64,000 nt of DNA from Methylocystis sp. IM3. Its GTDB lineage: Bacteria > Pseudomonadota > Alphaproteobacteria > Rhizobiales > Beijerinckiaceae. The notes under the pieces were generated by a model. The model searched no databases, was not told the origin of the DNA, and was given only the letters and a program-made list of their open reading frames with translations. Where the stretch lies: NCBI RefSeq assembly GCF_038070105.1, contig NZ_JBBPBZ010000003.1, positions 1-64,000 of the forward strand, read 5' to 3'. Shown here in pieces: positions 41,902-50,703 of the stretch; position 1 is the stretch's first letter; each line of letters opens with the position of its first letter. A program made the translations under genes and the position numbers.

Positions 41902-44444
41902 ACGGGCGAAGCTTCGTCGCGCGGCGGGCCGCCGCTTCGCCGTCGCCTGCGGCCGTCACGCTCCGGCGCAAATGCGCCTGCGGGGAAACCGGGGGAAATT
42001 GTCCGCGCTGCGCCTCGAAGCGCATGACGCTACAGCGTCACGGGACCGGCCGCGCCCCTGCCCCGCGCATGGCGCCCGGCGAGATGGTCGGCGACGTCCT
42101 GCGCGCCTCTGGCGAGCCGCTGCCGACCGCGACGCGGGCCTGGATGGAGGATCGCCTCGATCATGATTTCTCGGGCGTTCGCATCCACGCCGACGCGCGG
42201 GCGCGCCGCTCCGCCGCCGCCGTCGACGCGCGCGCCTATACGGTCGGCGAGCATGTCGCGCTCGGCGAACCCCGACCAGACTTCGAGTCTCCCGCCGGGC
42301 GGCGGCTCCTCGGCCACGAACTCGCTCATGTGGTGCAGCAATCGCGCGGCGGCGTCGGCGCCGGGATCGATCCCGACCCCGCCCTGGAAAGTGAGGCGCG
42401 TCAGGTCGGAGACGCGATTGCGGTGGGACGGCGGGCGCATGTCGGCGGCGCCTCGCCGCCTGTCCTCGCGCGAGAGCCGAAACGGCCGTCGAAGCCTCCG
42501 CGGGAGGCGGCCGCGCAAGGCTCTTCGCTCGACGACTATCTGCGCGAGATGGACGAAAACGAGGCGCTGCTCGCCAGGGAGAATTACGCCGACGCCACCT
42601 ACACCCGGGTTTCCGAGTCGATCGTCGTCGACGGCGTCCCCATCGCCGACCGAACGGGAATTTACGATTCGAGCGGTCTCTACACCGCGAAAAATCCGGA
42701 GCTCGACGAGATCGTGGCCCTCTACCGCCAAGCGGCGGGGAGGGACGCGGCGCGCCCGTCTTCCATCGACAGCCACACGGCGACGCAAAAAGCCGGCGAC
42801 GAGGGGCCGCTCGTCGGCAACGAGATCATCATCATCCACGACGTGGCGACGGAGGCCGAGAAGTCGCGGCGCGCCGGTCTGTCGCCCAACATTCAGACGT
42901 TCGACGAGTTCAAACGGATCTACCAGAAAGAGCACGGAACGGCCGAGGGAGCCGAGCAGGCCTTCTTCGCCTATCACGACGCGGAGTCGGCCAAGTTGTT
43001 CGAGGGCTATCGCCGCATCGACGCGGCGGCGGGCGCCGTCAACTGGATCGCAGGCGCGACGGTCGGGGTCGTCGCCAGCGGCTTCGATCCCGTCGCCGTT
43101 TTCGGACCCATGGCTGTGGGCAAGGGCGTCGAGCTGGGCGCGCGAGCCGTGGGCGTCGACAAGGAGACCGCGAGCGCCTTTGGCGATCTCGCCGAGTTTG
43201 GCGCCGGCTTCGCCATTCCGTCGCTCGCGCATGGTTCGCCGACGACGGGGAGCGCCGCGCGGGCCGAGGCGAAGTCGGCCGGCGTCGCGACGCAGGCCGC
43301 CGAGCGAGAGACTGGCGCGCTCGAGACTGGGACGCTCGAGTCTGGGGCGGGCAAGTCGCCGCTCGGCGCGCCGAACCCCGTCGACGCCGGGGCGGTCGAG
43401 ACCATCGAGCGGCAGGCGCCCAGGACCAGGCCCGCCGGGGATCCGGGGGCGCCCTCCGTGAAGCCTCCGTCTCCCGACGCAGACCTCGCCCATAAGCCGC
43501 TCGCCGAGCCCGAGTCGCTGGGCGACGGACACCATACGCAGATCACTGCGCGAGGCGTCGAAAGATGCAGCCCTGAGCCCTGCCCCGTCCTGCGTGTGGC
43601 CTATCAGAAGGAGCTCGCCGCCGACCCCGCGCTTCAAAAGGAGATGAAGCGGCTCGACGCCTTGAGCGCCATCGCCGCCGCGCAGGAACGGAGCGGCAAG
43701 CTCGATCCCGCCTTCGTCAAGCGGATCAACCGGGAGGGCGCGGAGCTGGAGCGCAAGCTCGCGGCGATGCGGGCCGGCGTCGGGCCCGCCCCCCGGCCGC
43801 CGGCAGGGGGTGCGGCAAGGGCCGCGAAAGTCGCCGGGCGGCCCGGAATTCCCTCGCCCGAGGGTTTCGTCGACGAAGCGATTGCTCGATTGGACGATCC
43901 GGACGCCTTCTCGCTCCACGTCGGCGAGAAAGCCGCGGAAAAGATCAAGTCGGGAGAGAAGCCCTTCGTGCTCGATCAGCCGGTCACGCGCGGCGACATC
44001 GACGAACCGCTGGCCGTCGGCGCGCCGGGAGTGAAGCCCCAGCGCGCCGTGGATCGCGCCCTCGACCCGCACAACCGGCAGTTTCTCGATCCGGCCACCA
44101 ATCGTCGCACGAAATATCTGGGCACGGACCCGCGCGACGTTGCGCGCGGCCGTCAGAAGCTCGATCCGGTGTCGCTGAAGGACGACCCCGACGCCCTCTT
44201 CACCCGCCGCTTCGACGAAACGACGGAGATGGCCAAGATCTTCGACGAGGCCGTCAACAGCGTTCAAAACAAGGGCAAGATGTCGCCCACCGAGCTCAAG
44301 AACGCCATCAATCGCAAGGTGTCGTCCATCATCAAGGAGGGGGCCTCGACCGAAGCCCACACGGTGCGCGACGTCCTCGTCAGCAAGGGTTTCGTCTATC
44401 GGGAAAACGTCGGCTGGGTGGCGGGAACGGGGGCGGCGCCATGA
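41898..44444 (+). CDS. DUF4157 eCIS effector/toxin 1
   Basis: An 848-residue modular protein. An N-terminal Cys motif CACGETGGNCPRC is followed by the DUF4157 domain (about 70-175) with the metalloprotease-like GHELAHVVQQ (H140-E-x-x-H144). A low-complexity and hydrophobic middle includes VNWIAGATVGVVASG (about 380-415). The module GVERCSPEPCPVLRVAYQKELA lies around 550-575. The C-terminal about 200 residues are unlike any domain I can name (DPVSLKDDPDALFTRRFDET, VRDVLVSKGFVYRENVGW). DUF4157 is the usual N-terminal domain of cargo proteins associated with eCIS. No immunity gene is adjacent. The tip may be a toxin of unknown activity. Confidence 0.8.
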   Translation: MNGRSFVARRAAASPSPAAVTLRRKCACGETGGNCPRCASKRMTLQRHGTGRAPAPRMAPGEMVGDVLRASGEPLPTATRAWMEDRLDHDFSGVRIHADARARRSAAAVDARAYTVGEHVALGEPRPDFESPAGRRLLGHELAHVVQQSRGGVGAGIDPDPALESEARQVGDAIAVGRRAHVGGASPPVLAREPKRPSKPPREAAAQGSSLDDYLREMDENEALLARENYADATYTRVSESIVVDGVPIADRTGIYDSSGLYTAKNPELDEIVALYRQAAGRDAARPSSIDSHTATQKAGDEGPLVGNEIIIIHDVATEAEKSRRAGLSPNIQTFDEFKRIYQKEHGTAEGAEQAFFAYHDAESAKLFEGYRRIDAAAGAVNWIAGATVGVVASGFDPVAVFGPMAVGKGVELGARAVGVDKETASAFGDLAEFGAGFAIPSLAHGSPTTGSAARAEAKSAGVATQAAERETGALETGTLESGAGKSPLGAPNPVDAGAVETIERQAPRTRPAGDPGAPSVKPPSPDADLAHKPLAEPESLGDGHHTQITARGVERCSPEPCPVLRVAYQKELAADPALQKEMKRLDALSAIAAAQERSGKLDPAFVKRINREGAELERKLAAMRAGVGPAPRPPAGGAARAAKVAGRPGIPSPEGFVDEAIARLDDPDAFSLHVGEKAAEKIKSGEKPFVLDQPVTRGDIDEPLAVGAPGVKPQRAVDRALDPHNRQFLDPATNRRTKYLGTDPRDVARGRQKLDPVSLKDDPDALFTRRFDETTEMAKIFDEAVNSVQNKGKMSPTELKNAINRKVSSIIKEGASTEAHTVRDVLVSKGFVYRENVGWVAGTGAAP

Positions 44445-47200
44445 CGGGTCCGCGCGCGCTTCTTGTGCGGCGGACGCCCGCCGGAACGGCCGCGGCGCCG
44501 GCGACGCTACAGCGCAGCTGCGCCTGCGGGGAGACCGGCGAGAGCTGCCCGCGCTGCGCCGCGAAGCGCGCGCCGCTCCAGCGGCTCGCGGGCTCCGGCG
44601 GGCCGCCGCGCGCCTTGCCCGGCGCCGTGAGCGCGGTCTTGCGCACATCCGGCCAGCCGCTGCCCTCGCCGATTCGCGCGCAGATGGAGGAGCGGTTCGC
44701 GCATGATTTTTCCAGCGTGCGGATTCATGCCGACGCATCCGCGCAAAAATCCTCGGCGGCGGTCAATGCGCGCGCCTATACGGTCGGGCGCGACATCGTG
44801 CTCGGAAGCGGCGCGCCTGACGTCGCGAGCCGCGAGGGTCGGCGCCTGCTCGGTCATGAACTGGCCCATGTCGTTCAGCAGTCGCGCGGCGGCGTCGGCG
44901 GCGGGATCGATCCCGACCCGGCGCTCGAACAAGACGCGCGCCGCGCCGGCGACGCCGTGGCCGCGGACCAGCCTGCGCGCGTCGCGCAAAGCGCCGGCCC
45001 CATGCTCGCGCGCGAGCCAGCCGCCGCCGGGTCCGGCGAAAGCGTCATGTACGAAGTCAATTTTCCGGACGGCAAGAAGCGGCTCACGAAGCAGGAATAC
45101 GAAGCCTATAAAGCCCAGGCCGCCCACCGCCTGCGCCTCCGTCTCGACAGGGTGATCGACGATTCGGAGAGGGGACGCGCGTCGCAGTACGACATGCTCA
45201 AGGAGTACCAGGGCGGCGTGGAAAGTTTGGGCGATGTCTTTCGCAAGCCAAAAGCGCTGATCGGCATCGCGGCGGATATCTGGGGAAAGACCAGCCCGCC
45301 GTGGATCGGCATGTGGGGACATCCGAAAAACGCTGCGCGCCACGGACTGCAAGCGCTCGAACGCGGGGATATCGGGGAGGCCGCCCGCCTCCTGAAACTC
45401 GCAACCGGGCAATACGAAGACGCGATGAAGGAATGGAACGCCTATCGCATGAAAACGATCGGCGGCGCCGAGAGTCTTGCGAGCGATCTCGAGACGGTTC
45501 GCGACGTTTCCTTCGCCGTCGCGCTCGCCGCGGGCGCCGTCGTCGCGGCCCCCGTCATAGGGGCCGCCGTGGGGACCGCCGGCGTCACGGGCGCTGGCGC
45601 GACGGCGTTGACGGCGGGCGGAACCGCGCTCGTCACCGGCGCGGGCGGCGTCGTGCTCGGGGGCGGCTCCACCGCCGCGGCGAGCTATGCGGTCAACGAC
45701 AAGGTCGATTGGAAGGCGGCCAAGCGGGACGCGGCGAAATTCGGCAAACAGGGCTTCGTCACCGGCCTCACGGCGGGTCTCGGCCAGGCGCTCAACGGGG
45801 CGGGCGCCGCCGCGCAGCTTGGCAAGCCGCTGGCCCAGCAGGCGGCAAGGCGCTGTCTGACCGAGGCTGGCGTCAATTTCTCGGGCGAAGTCACGACGGA
45901 GGCGCTGGACAAGCTCTTCCCGGCGACGCCGCCCCAGGAGCAGGCCGGGGCGCAAACGAAAGAAATCCTCGGGGGCAAGACCCGGGCGCTGGCCATCGGC
46001 TGCATCAGCGGCGTCCTTGGCGTCCCGGCCAGCAAACTGAAAGGCGGGTCGGCGACCGCCGCCGACAAGGCGCTTGGCGCCGGTACGGCGTTCCTCGACG
46101 CGAAGCTCCAGGGCAAGACGGACAAGGAGGCCGCAATCGCCGCCGCGCAATCGACCGCGACTTCGCATCTCGTCGGCGCCGGGAAGAAGGGAACCGACGC
46201 GGCGGCGGCGAGACAGGCGACGGCCCCGAAACCGAAATTGGCCGACGAGCCCCACGAGACGGCCGAGCCTGCCGGCAAGCCTGCGCCGAAACCCGCTCCG
46301 AAACCCGCGCCTCGGGCCATCGACAAGGCGCCGGAAGGCATGAAGAAGCCAGCCGCCGGCCATGTCGAAGAAAAGCCGGACATGAAGCCGGCAAAACCCC
46401 CGCCCGCTCCCGAAAAGGCGATCGATCAGGGACAGGCGGTGGCGCAAAAGGAGACCGCCAACGGGCATCGCGCCGTCGTGACGCCGAAGGGCGTGGGCGT
46501 CTGCAGCCCGCATCCCTGCCCCGTGATCCATGTCGAATACGCCAGGGAGCTCGCCGCCGCGCCGGAGCTGAAGGCGTGGAACGAAAAGATTCAGGCCATG
46601 CGGCAGGTCGATCCAGAACTCGCCGCCCAATCGGCCGCGGCCCTGATCCGGGAGCTCGAGACGCTGCGCGCCAGCCAGAAGAGCCGCGGACAGGCCGGAG
46701 GGCCGCAGGCCGCCGCCGGCAGGACAACGCCGCCGGCTCCAGTTGGAGGCGCGCCCCGACCCGGACCGAACCAGGCTCTTGTCGGTTCGAGCACCCGTCA
46801 GATGCGGCGGGCGGCAATCAGAATGATTGAAGCCGATCCCAACCATCCGCTTCGATTCCTGCTGGGCAGGCCGGGGCGGTTCAAGCCCCAGCGTGGGCTG
46901 ACGCACGATCAGCTGGCCGACCGACCCGACCTCGTGCAGATGGGACATATCCGCAGCAACAAGCTCGGAGAGACCGAATATGTCATGCTGCAGGGCGCCT
47001 GGGAGAACCAATTCAACAATGTGACCATCGAGCAATCGCATCTGGGCGGGGCCGTTCTCGATCAGCCAGCCGTATCGATTGGCGGCGTCGCGGTCGACAG
47101 GCGCACCGCGAAATTCTGGGAAGACGTGGGCCTGCTGAAGCCGGGCGCCGTGGAGGCGTCCCCGACAATTCGACTCCCCATCTCGGAGAGCGACGAATGA
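44441..47200 (+). CDS. DUF4157 eCIS effector/toxin 2, polymorphic-toxin type 5-like tip
   Basis: A 919-residue paralogue of the preceding protein with the same start (SCACGETGESCPRCAAKR), DUF4157 domain with GHELAHVVQQ (H139-E-x-x-H143) and the module GVGVCSPHPCPVIHVEYARE (about 685-705). Between them lies a long Gly/Ala-rich hydrophobic stretch (about 350-415) that could cross a membrane. The C-terminal end (about 820-905; DLVQMGHIRSNKLGE, NQFNNVTIEQ, IGGVAVDRRTAKFWEDVGLL) resembles the polymorphic toxin type 5 domain, predicted to be an HNH/Endo VII-like nuclease. No immunity gene follows; the next gene is a baseplate gene overlapping by 4 nt. Confidence 0.8.
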   Translation: MTGPRALLVRRTPAGTAAAPATLQRSCACGETGESCPRCAAKRAPLQRLAGSGGPPRALPGAVSAVLRTSGQPLPSPIRAQMEERFAHDFSSVRIHADASAQKSSAAVNARAYTVGRDIVLGSGAPDVASREGRRLLGHELAHVVQQSRGGVGGGIDPDPALEQDARRAGDAVAADQPARVAQSAGPMLAREPAAAGSGESVMYEVNFPDGKKRLTKQEYEAYKAQAAHRLRLRLDRVIDDSERGRASQYDMLKEYQGGVESLGDVFRKPKALIGIAADIWGKTSPPWIGMWGHPKNAARHGLQALERGDIGEAARLLKLATGQYEDAMKEWNAYRMKTIGGAESLASDLETVRDVSFAVALAAGAVVAAPVIGAAVGTAGVTGAGATALTAGGTALVTGAGGVVLGGGSTAAASYAVNDKVDWKAAKRDAAKFGKQGFVTGLTAGLGQALNGAGAAAQLGKPLAQQAARRCLTEAGVNFSGEVTTEALDKLFPATPPQEQAGAQTKEILGGKTRALAIGCISGVLGVPASKLKGGSATAADKALGAGTAFLDAKLQGKTDKEAAIAAAQSTATSHLVGAGKKGTDAAAARQATAPKPKLADEPHETAEPAGKPAPKPAPKPAPRAIDKAPEGMKKPAAGHVEEKPDMKPAKPPPAPEKAIDQGQAVAQKETANGHRAVVTPKGVGVCSPHPCPVIHVEYARELAAAPELKAWNEKIQAMRQVDPELAAQSAAALIRELETLRASQKSRGQAGGPQAAAGRTTPPAPVGGAPRPGPNQALVGSSTRQMRRAAIRMIEADPNHPLRFLLGRPGRFKPQRGLTHDQLADRPDLVQMGHIRSNKLGETEYVMLQGAWENQFNNVTIEQSHLGGAVLDQPAVSIGGVAVDRRTAKFWEDVGLLKPGAVEASPTIRLPISESDE

Positions 47201-47853
47201 CCGGCTTCTCCCGATCTCCCCAAATCCTCAAGGCGGGCCTCGTGCTGCTCGATCCGGTGCTGTTCACCGTCAGGCGGCTGATCGTGCTGCAATACAATCC
47301 CGACCAGCTGACGCGCACGCTGCAGCCGCTGTCGGCCGGCGGCGATAGCGCGGACCGGACCGAGGCGCTCAGGCTCAAGGGGCCGGCGGTCGAGACCTTC
47401 AAGCTCGACGCGGAGCTCGACGCGACGGATCAGCTCGAATTCGCCAAGGACAATCCGGCCGCCGTCGAGGTCGGTTTGTTTCCGCAGCTTTCGCTGCTCG
47501 AATCCCTCGTCTCTCCCACGAGCGACGACATCGCCGCCGCGGATGAGCTGCTGCGGCGCGGCGCGGTCGAGATCGCGCCAATGGAGGCGCCCCTCACGCT
47601 CTTCGTCTGGAGCGCGCAGCGCGTCGTGCCGGTGCGCGTGACCGAGTTTACGGTAACGGAGGAAGCCTTCGATACGACGCTGAACCCCATCCACGCGAAA
47701 GTCTCCCTCTCGCTGCGCGCCCTGTCGAGCAACGACCTGCCGATCGACCATCGCGGCGCTGAATTCTTTCTCGCTTATCTGCGGACCAAGGAGTCGCTCG
47801 CCAGGCGCGCCGCCGATGGAACCCGCACGCAACTGGGAGCGCAAGGCTTCTGA
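47197..47853 (+). CDS. eCIS baseplate adaptor (Afp7/gp53-like)
   Basis: A 218-residue protein beginning MTGFSRSPQILKAGLVLLDP, followed by VLQYNPDQLTRTLQP and a beta-rich core ending NDLPIDHRGAEFFLAYLRTKE. This is the pattern of the Afp7/Pvc7-type adaptor that surrounds the hub, here without its own LysM domain, which is encoded by the next gene. One nucleotide of overlap (TGATG) joins the two genes. Confidence 0.78.
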   Translation: MTGFSRSPQILKAGLVLLDPVLFTVRRLIVLQYNPDQLTRTLQPLSAGGDSADRTEALRLKGPAVETFKLDAELDATDQLEFAKDNPAAVEVGLFPQLSLLESLVSPTSDDIAAADELLRRGAVEIAPMEAPLTLFVWSAQRVVPVRVTEFTVTEEAFDTTLNPIHAKVSLSLRALSSNDLPIDHRGAEFFLAYLRTKESLARRAADGTRTQLGAQGF

Positions 47854-48212
47854 TGCTCGATCTGATGGACCCCAATCCGGCGTTGCCGGTCCCGACGCTT
47901 CAGCCGTTCGACGAATACAGCCGCTATCGCGGCCTCGACCTGCTCTCGGGCGTGGACGCGAGCGGGCGTCCCGTCGTCTTTGTCGCGCGCCGTTTCCTGC
48001 CGCAGCCGGCGTCGCTCGCCGAAGTGGGAAGCGTGACGGTGAAGCCTGCCGACCGGCTCGACATCCTCGCCGCGCAGCAACTCGGCGACGCGCGCTGGTG
48101 GTGGCGGCTGGCGGACGCCAACGGCGCGATCGACCCTGCGGAACTCACAGCCGAGCCGGGGCGCGTCCTGCGGCTCACCCTGCCGCAAGGCATGGCCGCG
48201 CCAAGGAGCTAG
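47853..48212 (+). CDS. LysM-like tail protein X-type
   Basis: A 119-residue protein with a LysM-like core: VTVKPADRLDILAAQQLGDARWWWRLADANG, here cited as VTVKPADRLDILAAQ and WWWRLADANGAIDP, then LRLTLPQG. In Afp7 this domain is fused to the adaptor, so it probably works with the preceding protein in clamping hub and wedges. The start ATG overlaps the preceding stop. Confidence 0.75.
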   Translation: MLDLMDPNPALPVPTLQPFDEYSRYRGLDLLSGVDASGRPVVFVARRFLPQPASLAEVGSVTVKPADRLDILAAQQLGDARWWWRLADANGAIDPAELTAEPGRVLRLTLPQGMAAPRS

Positions 48213-48216
48213 ACCC

Positions 48217-49344
48217 GTGCTGAAGGGCGTGAGCCTCCATATCATGATGGGCGTCGCGTCGCCGTCGCCGGCGCCCGCCGAGCTCGTAGAGGCGCTGGTG
48301 TCGGCGCAGGTGACGCAGGCGACCGAGCGCCGCAGCGGTTTCACGATGTCCTTCGCCTTCGGCAAGAATTCGCTCGTGCGGGAAAAGTTTCGCCAGGGCT
48401 TCTTCGACCCGCCGCAGCGGGTCGTGCTCACGGCGATGGTGAGCGGCAATCCGATGGTGCTGATGGACGGCGTCATCACCCGTCATGAGATCGCCGCCGC
48501 AAACGATCCCGGCGCCTCGCGCCTCCAGATCACCGGCGAGGATTTGTCGCGCCTCCTCGACGCCGTCGACCTCAGCTGGGTGATGAAATATCCCGCCATG
48601 CCCGCCGAGGCGCGGGTCGCGCTGATCCTTGCGAAATACCTGCCGCTCGGGATTACGCCGATCGTCCTGCCGAGCGTCAACGTCGATGTGCCGCTACCGA
48701 CCGAATACATCCCCAGCCACATGGGGACCGACCTCGAATATGTGACCTATCTCGCAAAGTCGGTGGGCTATGTCTTCTACATCGATCCGGGACCGCTGCC
48801 GGGCCAGTCGATCGCCTATTGGGGCCCCGAGATAAAGACGGGCCCTTCGCAGACGACTCTCTTCGTCAACAGCGACGCAATGAGCAACGTCGACAGCATC
48901 AGTTTCAGCTTCGACGGTTTCTCCAAGACCCTGTTCGTCTTCCTGCTGCACGACGAGCGGGTGCCGGTCAATATTCCGATCCCCATCCCGGTGCCCGACG
49001 TCAATCCGCTGTCGCCGCCCCTCGGCCCGCGCGCGCCCCTCCCGCTGCGCGCCGAGCCGCTGACGGGCATGGCGAAATTCTCGCTCCCGCAGGCGCTGAT
49101 GGTGGGGCTTGGCAAGGCGGCGCGCGCCGCCGAGACGATCACCGCAAGCGGCTCGCTCGACGTGCTGCGGCTCGGCAGGGTCTTGCGCCCGCGCCAGCTC
49201 GTCACGGTCGCGGGCGCGGGAATGCCGCATGACGGGCTGCATTACGTGCGCAGCGTAACCCACGACCTGCGGCCTGGCGAATACAAGCAGCGCTTCACGC
49301 TTTCACGCAACGCCTTCGAGCCATGGTCGGGCCTGGCGGCGTAG
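48217..49344 (+). CDS. eCIS baseplate hub (gp27/GpD-like)
   Basis: A 375-residue hub protein similar to the gp27-like N-terminal half of Afp8/VgrG and to phage GpD. Blocks include ERRSGFTMSFAFGKNS, ITGEDLSRLLDAVDLSW, LEYVTYLAKSVGYVFYIDPG and the end YVRSVTHDLRPGEYKQRFTL. The spike part is encoded by the next gene, so the hub-spike protein is split here. The gene starts 5 nt after the LysM gene. Confidence 0.85.
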   Translation: MLKGVSLHIMMGVASPSPAPAELVEALVSAQVTQATERRSGFTMSFAFGKNSLVREKFRQGFFDPPQRVVLTAMVSGNPMVLMDGVITRHEIAAANDPGASRLQITGEDLSRLLDAVDLSWVMKYPAMPAEARVALILAKYLPLGITPIVLPSVNVDVPLPTEYIPSHMGTDLEYVTYLAKSVGYVFYIDPGPLPGQSIAYWGPEIKTGPSQTTLFVNSDAMSNVDSISFSFDGFSKTLFVFLLHDERVPVNIPIPIPVPDVNPLSPPLGPRAPLPLRAEPLTGMAKFSLPQALMVGLGKAARAAETITASGSLDVLRLGRVLRPRQLVTVAGAGMPHDGLHYVRSVTHDLRPGEYKQRFTLSRNAFEPWSGLAA

Positions 49345-49377
49345 GATTTTGGCGGCCTGGGACAGGAGAGCCTCGGG

Positions 49378-49986
49378 ATGAGCAGGAAGACCATGGCGCA
49401 GCTCGGATTTGTCGACAGCATGCGCCCCGACGAGGACGAGGACCTGCCCGCCTCCGACGCGATGAGCGGCGTCAAGCGATATTACGGCAAGTATCGCGGC
49501 ACGGTTCTACCCACGCCCGATCCGGACCGGCGCGGCCGGCTCATGGTCGAGGTGGCCGACCGGGACGGGCCGAACGTCACGGGCTGGGCGCGGCCTTGCC
49601 TGCCCTGGGCGGGCCTTCAGATGGGCTCTCTGATCGTGCCGCCGCCGGGGTCGAAGGTATGGGTGGAGTTCGAGCAGGGGCTTGCCGATTATCCGATCTG
49701 GGTCGGCTGCTGGTGGGGCTCGACCGCGGAGGCCCCGACGGTCGCCAAGGCGAGCGCGCCGGCAATGCCGATCTTCGCGTTGCAGACCCTGTTGCAGCAC
49801 GCGCTCGTCGTGACCGATACCCCCTACCCGCCATACCTGCCCACGGGCGGCATATTGATCGGCAACGCGACGGCCTGCATCGCGATCGACGCGACGGGGG
49901 TGCGCATCTTCGGCCCGACGGTTCAGGTCAACGGCGATCCGGCCGGCGCCGCGCCTGCGGCCGCCGCGCTGCTCGTGACCAAATGA
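49378..49986 (+). CDS. eCIS spike protein, OB-fold (gp5/GpV-like)
   Basis: A 202-residue protein with the OB-fold of baseplate assembly protein V/gp5: KRYYGKYRGTVLPTPDPDRR, GWARPCLPWAG, VPPPGSKVWVEFEQGLADY and PIWVGCWWG. The C-terminal part (GGILIGNATACIAIDATGVR) is a short beta-helix-like stretch. It forms the central spike beneath the hub. AGGAG lies 9 nt before the ATG. Confidence 0.88.
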   Translation: MSRKTMAQLGFVDSMRPDEDEDLPASDAMSGVKRYYGKYRGTVLPTPDPDRRGRLMVEVADRDGPNVTGWARPCLPWAGLQMGSLIVPPPGSKVWVEFEQGLADYPIWVGCWWGSTAEAPTVAKASAPAMPIFALQTLLQHALVVTDTPYPPYLPTGGILIGNATACIAIDATGVRIFGPTVQVNGDPAGAAPAAAALLVTK

Positions 49987-49999
49987 GAGGAGGCGTGAA

Positions 50000-50335
50000 A
50001 TGCCGGGCTTTGTTGCGCTCCCCGCCAATCAGGTCGTCTGTTCGCACGGCGGCCAGGGCAAGCCTGCGCCGCTGTCGCCGCGCGTCTTTATCATGGGCCA
50101 GCCAGTGGTTCCCCTCGTTGCGAAATACACGATCGCCGGATGCAGCCTCGCCGCGTCCGGTTCGTCGCCGCCCTGTGCGACAGGCGCCTTTCTCAGCGGC
50201 GCGAGCCGGGTCCTGGTCTCCGTCGCGGGGGCGCTGAGCCCTGTCGTGATCGTGCCGGCCCGAGGCCAGTGCGCGCCCACCGGGCAACCGCTGATCGCGC
50301 CCCCCGCCGGTCAACAGCGGGTCTTCGCATCGTGA
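50000..50335 (+). CDS. PAAR-like spike tip
   Basis: A 111-residue protein with ALPANQVVCSHGGQGKPAPL, GQPVVPLVAKYTIAGC, CATGAFLSGASRVLVSV and the end RGQCAPTGQPLI. The pattern matches PAAR-like tip proteins (Afp10/DUF4280-like), which sharpen the spike and bind a metal via Cys/His. It overlaps the gp25 gene by 4 nt (GTGA). Confidence 0.78.
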   Translation: MPGFVALPANQVVCSHGGQGKPAPLSPRVFIMGQPVVPLVAKYTIAGCSLAASGSSPPCATGAFLSGASRVLVSVAGALSPVVIVPARGQCAPTGQPLIAPPAGQQRVFAS

Positions 50336-50703
50336 GCGCGCCGTTCAACGCCGACGCGCCGCTGCGCATCGGAGCCGACGGCCGCACCGTCGGCGCGGCC
50401 TACGACAAGCATGTCCGCGACATGATCGAGGCGCTGCTGTTCACCCAGCAGGGCGAACGGGTGATGCGTCCGGAGATGGGATCGGGGCTTCTCCAATATC
50501 CCTTTGCTCCGAACAGTCCCGAACTCGCGGCCGCCTTGCAGCTCACGGCGCGGTCCGGGCTCGAGCGGTGGCTGGGCGACGTGATCGAGGTGCGGTCGCT
50601 GTCGGTCGAGGCCGAGGACGCGACGCTCGTCGTAACGCTGACCTGGGCCTTGCGCGGCACGGGCGCATTCACGACCGAGCCCTTCGTGCGGAGCCTCGAA
50701 TGA
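50332..50703 (+). CDS. eCIS baseplate wedge protein gp25-like
   Basis: A 123-residue gp25/GpW-type protein: HVRDMIEALLFTQQGERVMRPEMGSGLLQYPFAPN carries the family core (cited as MIEALLFTQQGERVMRPEMG), which starts sheath polymerisation at the baseplate. A GTG start overlaps the PAAR-like stop, and its own stop overlaps the next ATG. Confidence 0.92.
   Translation: MSAPFNADAPLRIGADGRTVGAAYDKHVRDMIEALLFTQQGERVMRPEMGSGLLQYPFAPNSPELAAALQLTARSGLERWLGDVIEVRSLSVEAEDATLVVTLTWALRGTGAFTTEPFVRSLE

Noticed and set aside
39131..44738. Very long minus-strand open frames (39131-42025 and 42030-44738), and others such as 53504-56779
   Set aside because: They lie opposite well-supported eCIS genes in GC-rich DNA, where antisense frames stay open by codon bias; their products are Arg/Gly-rich without domains.
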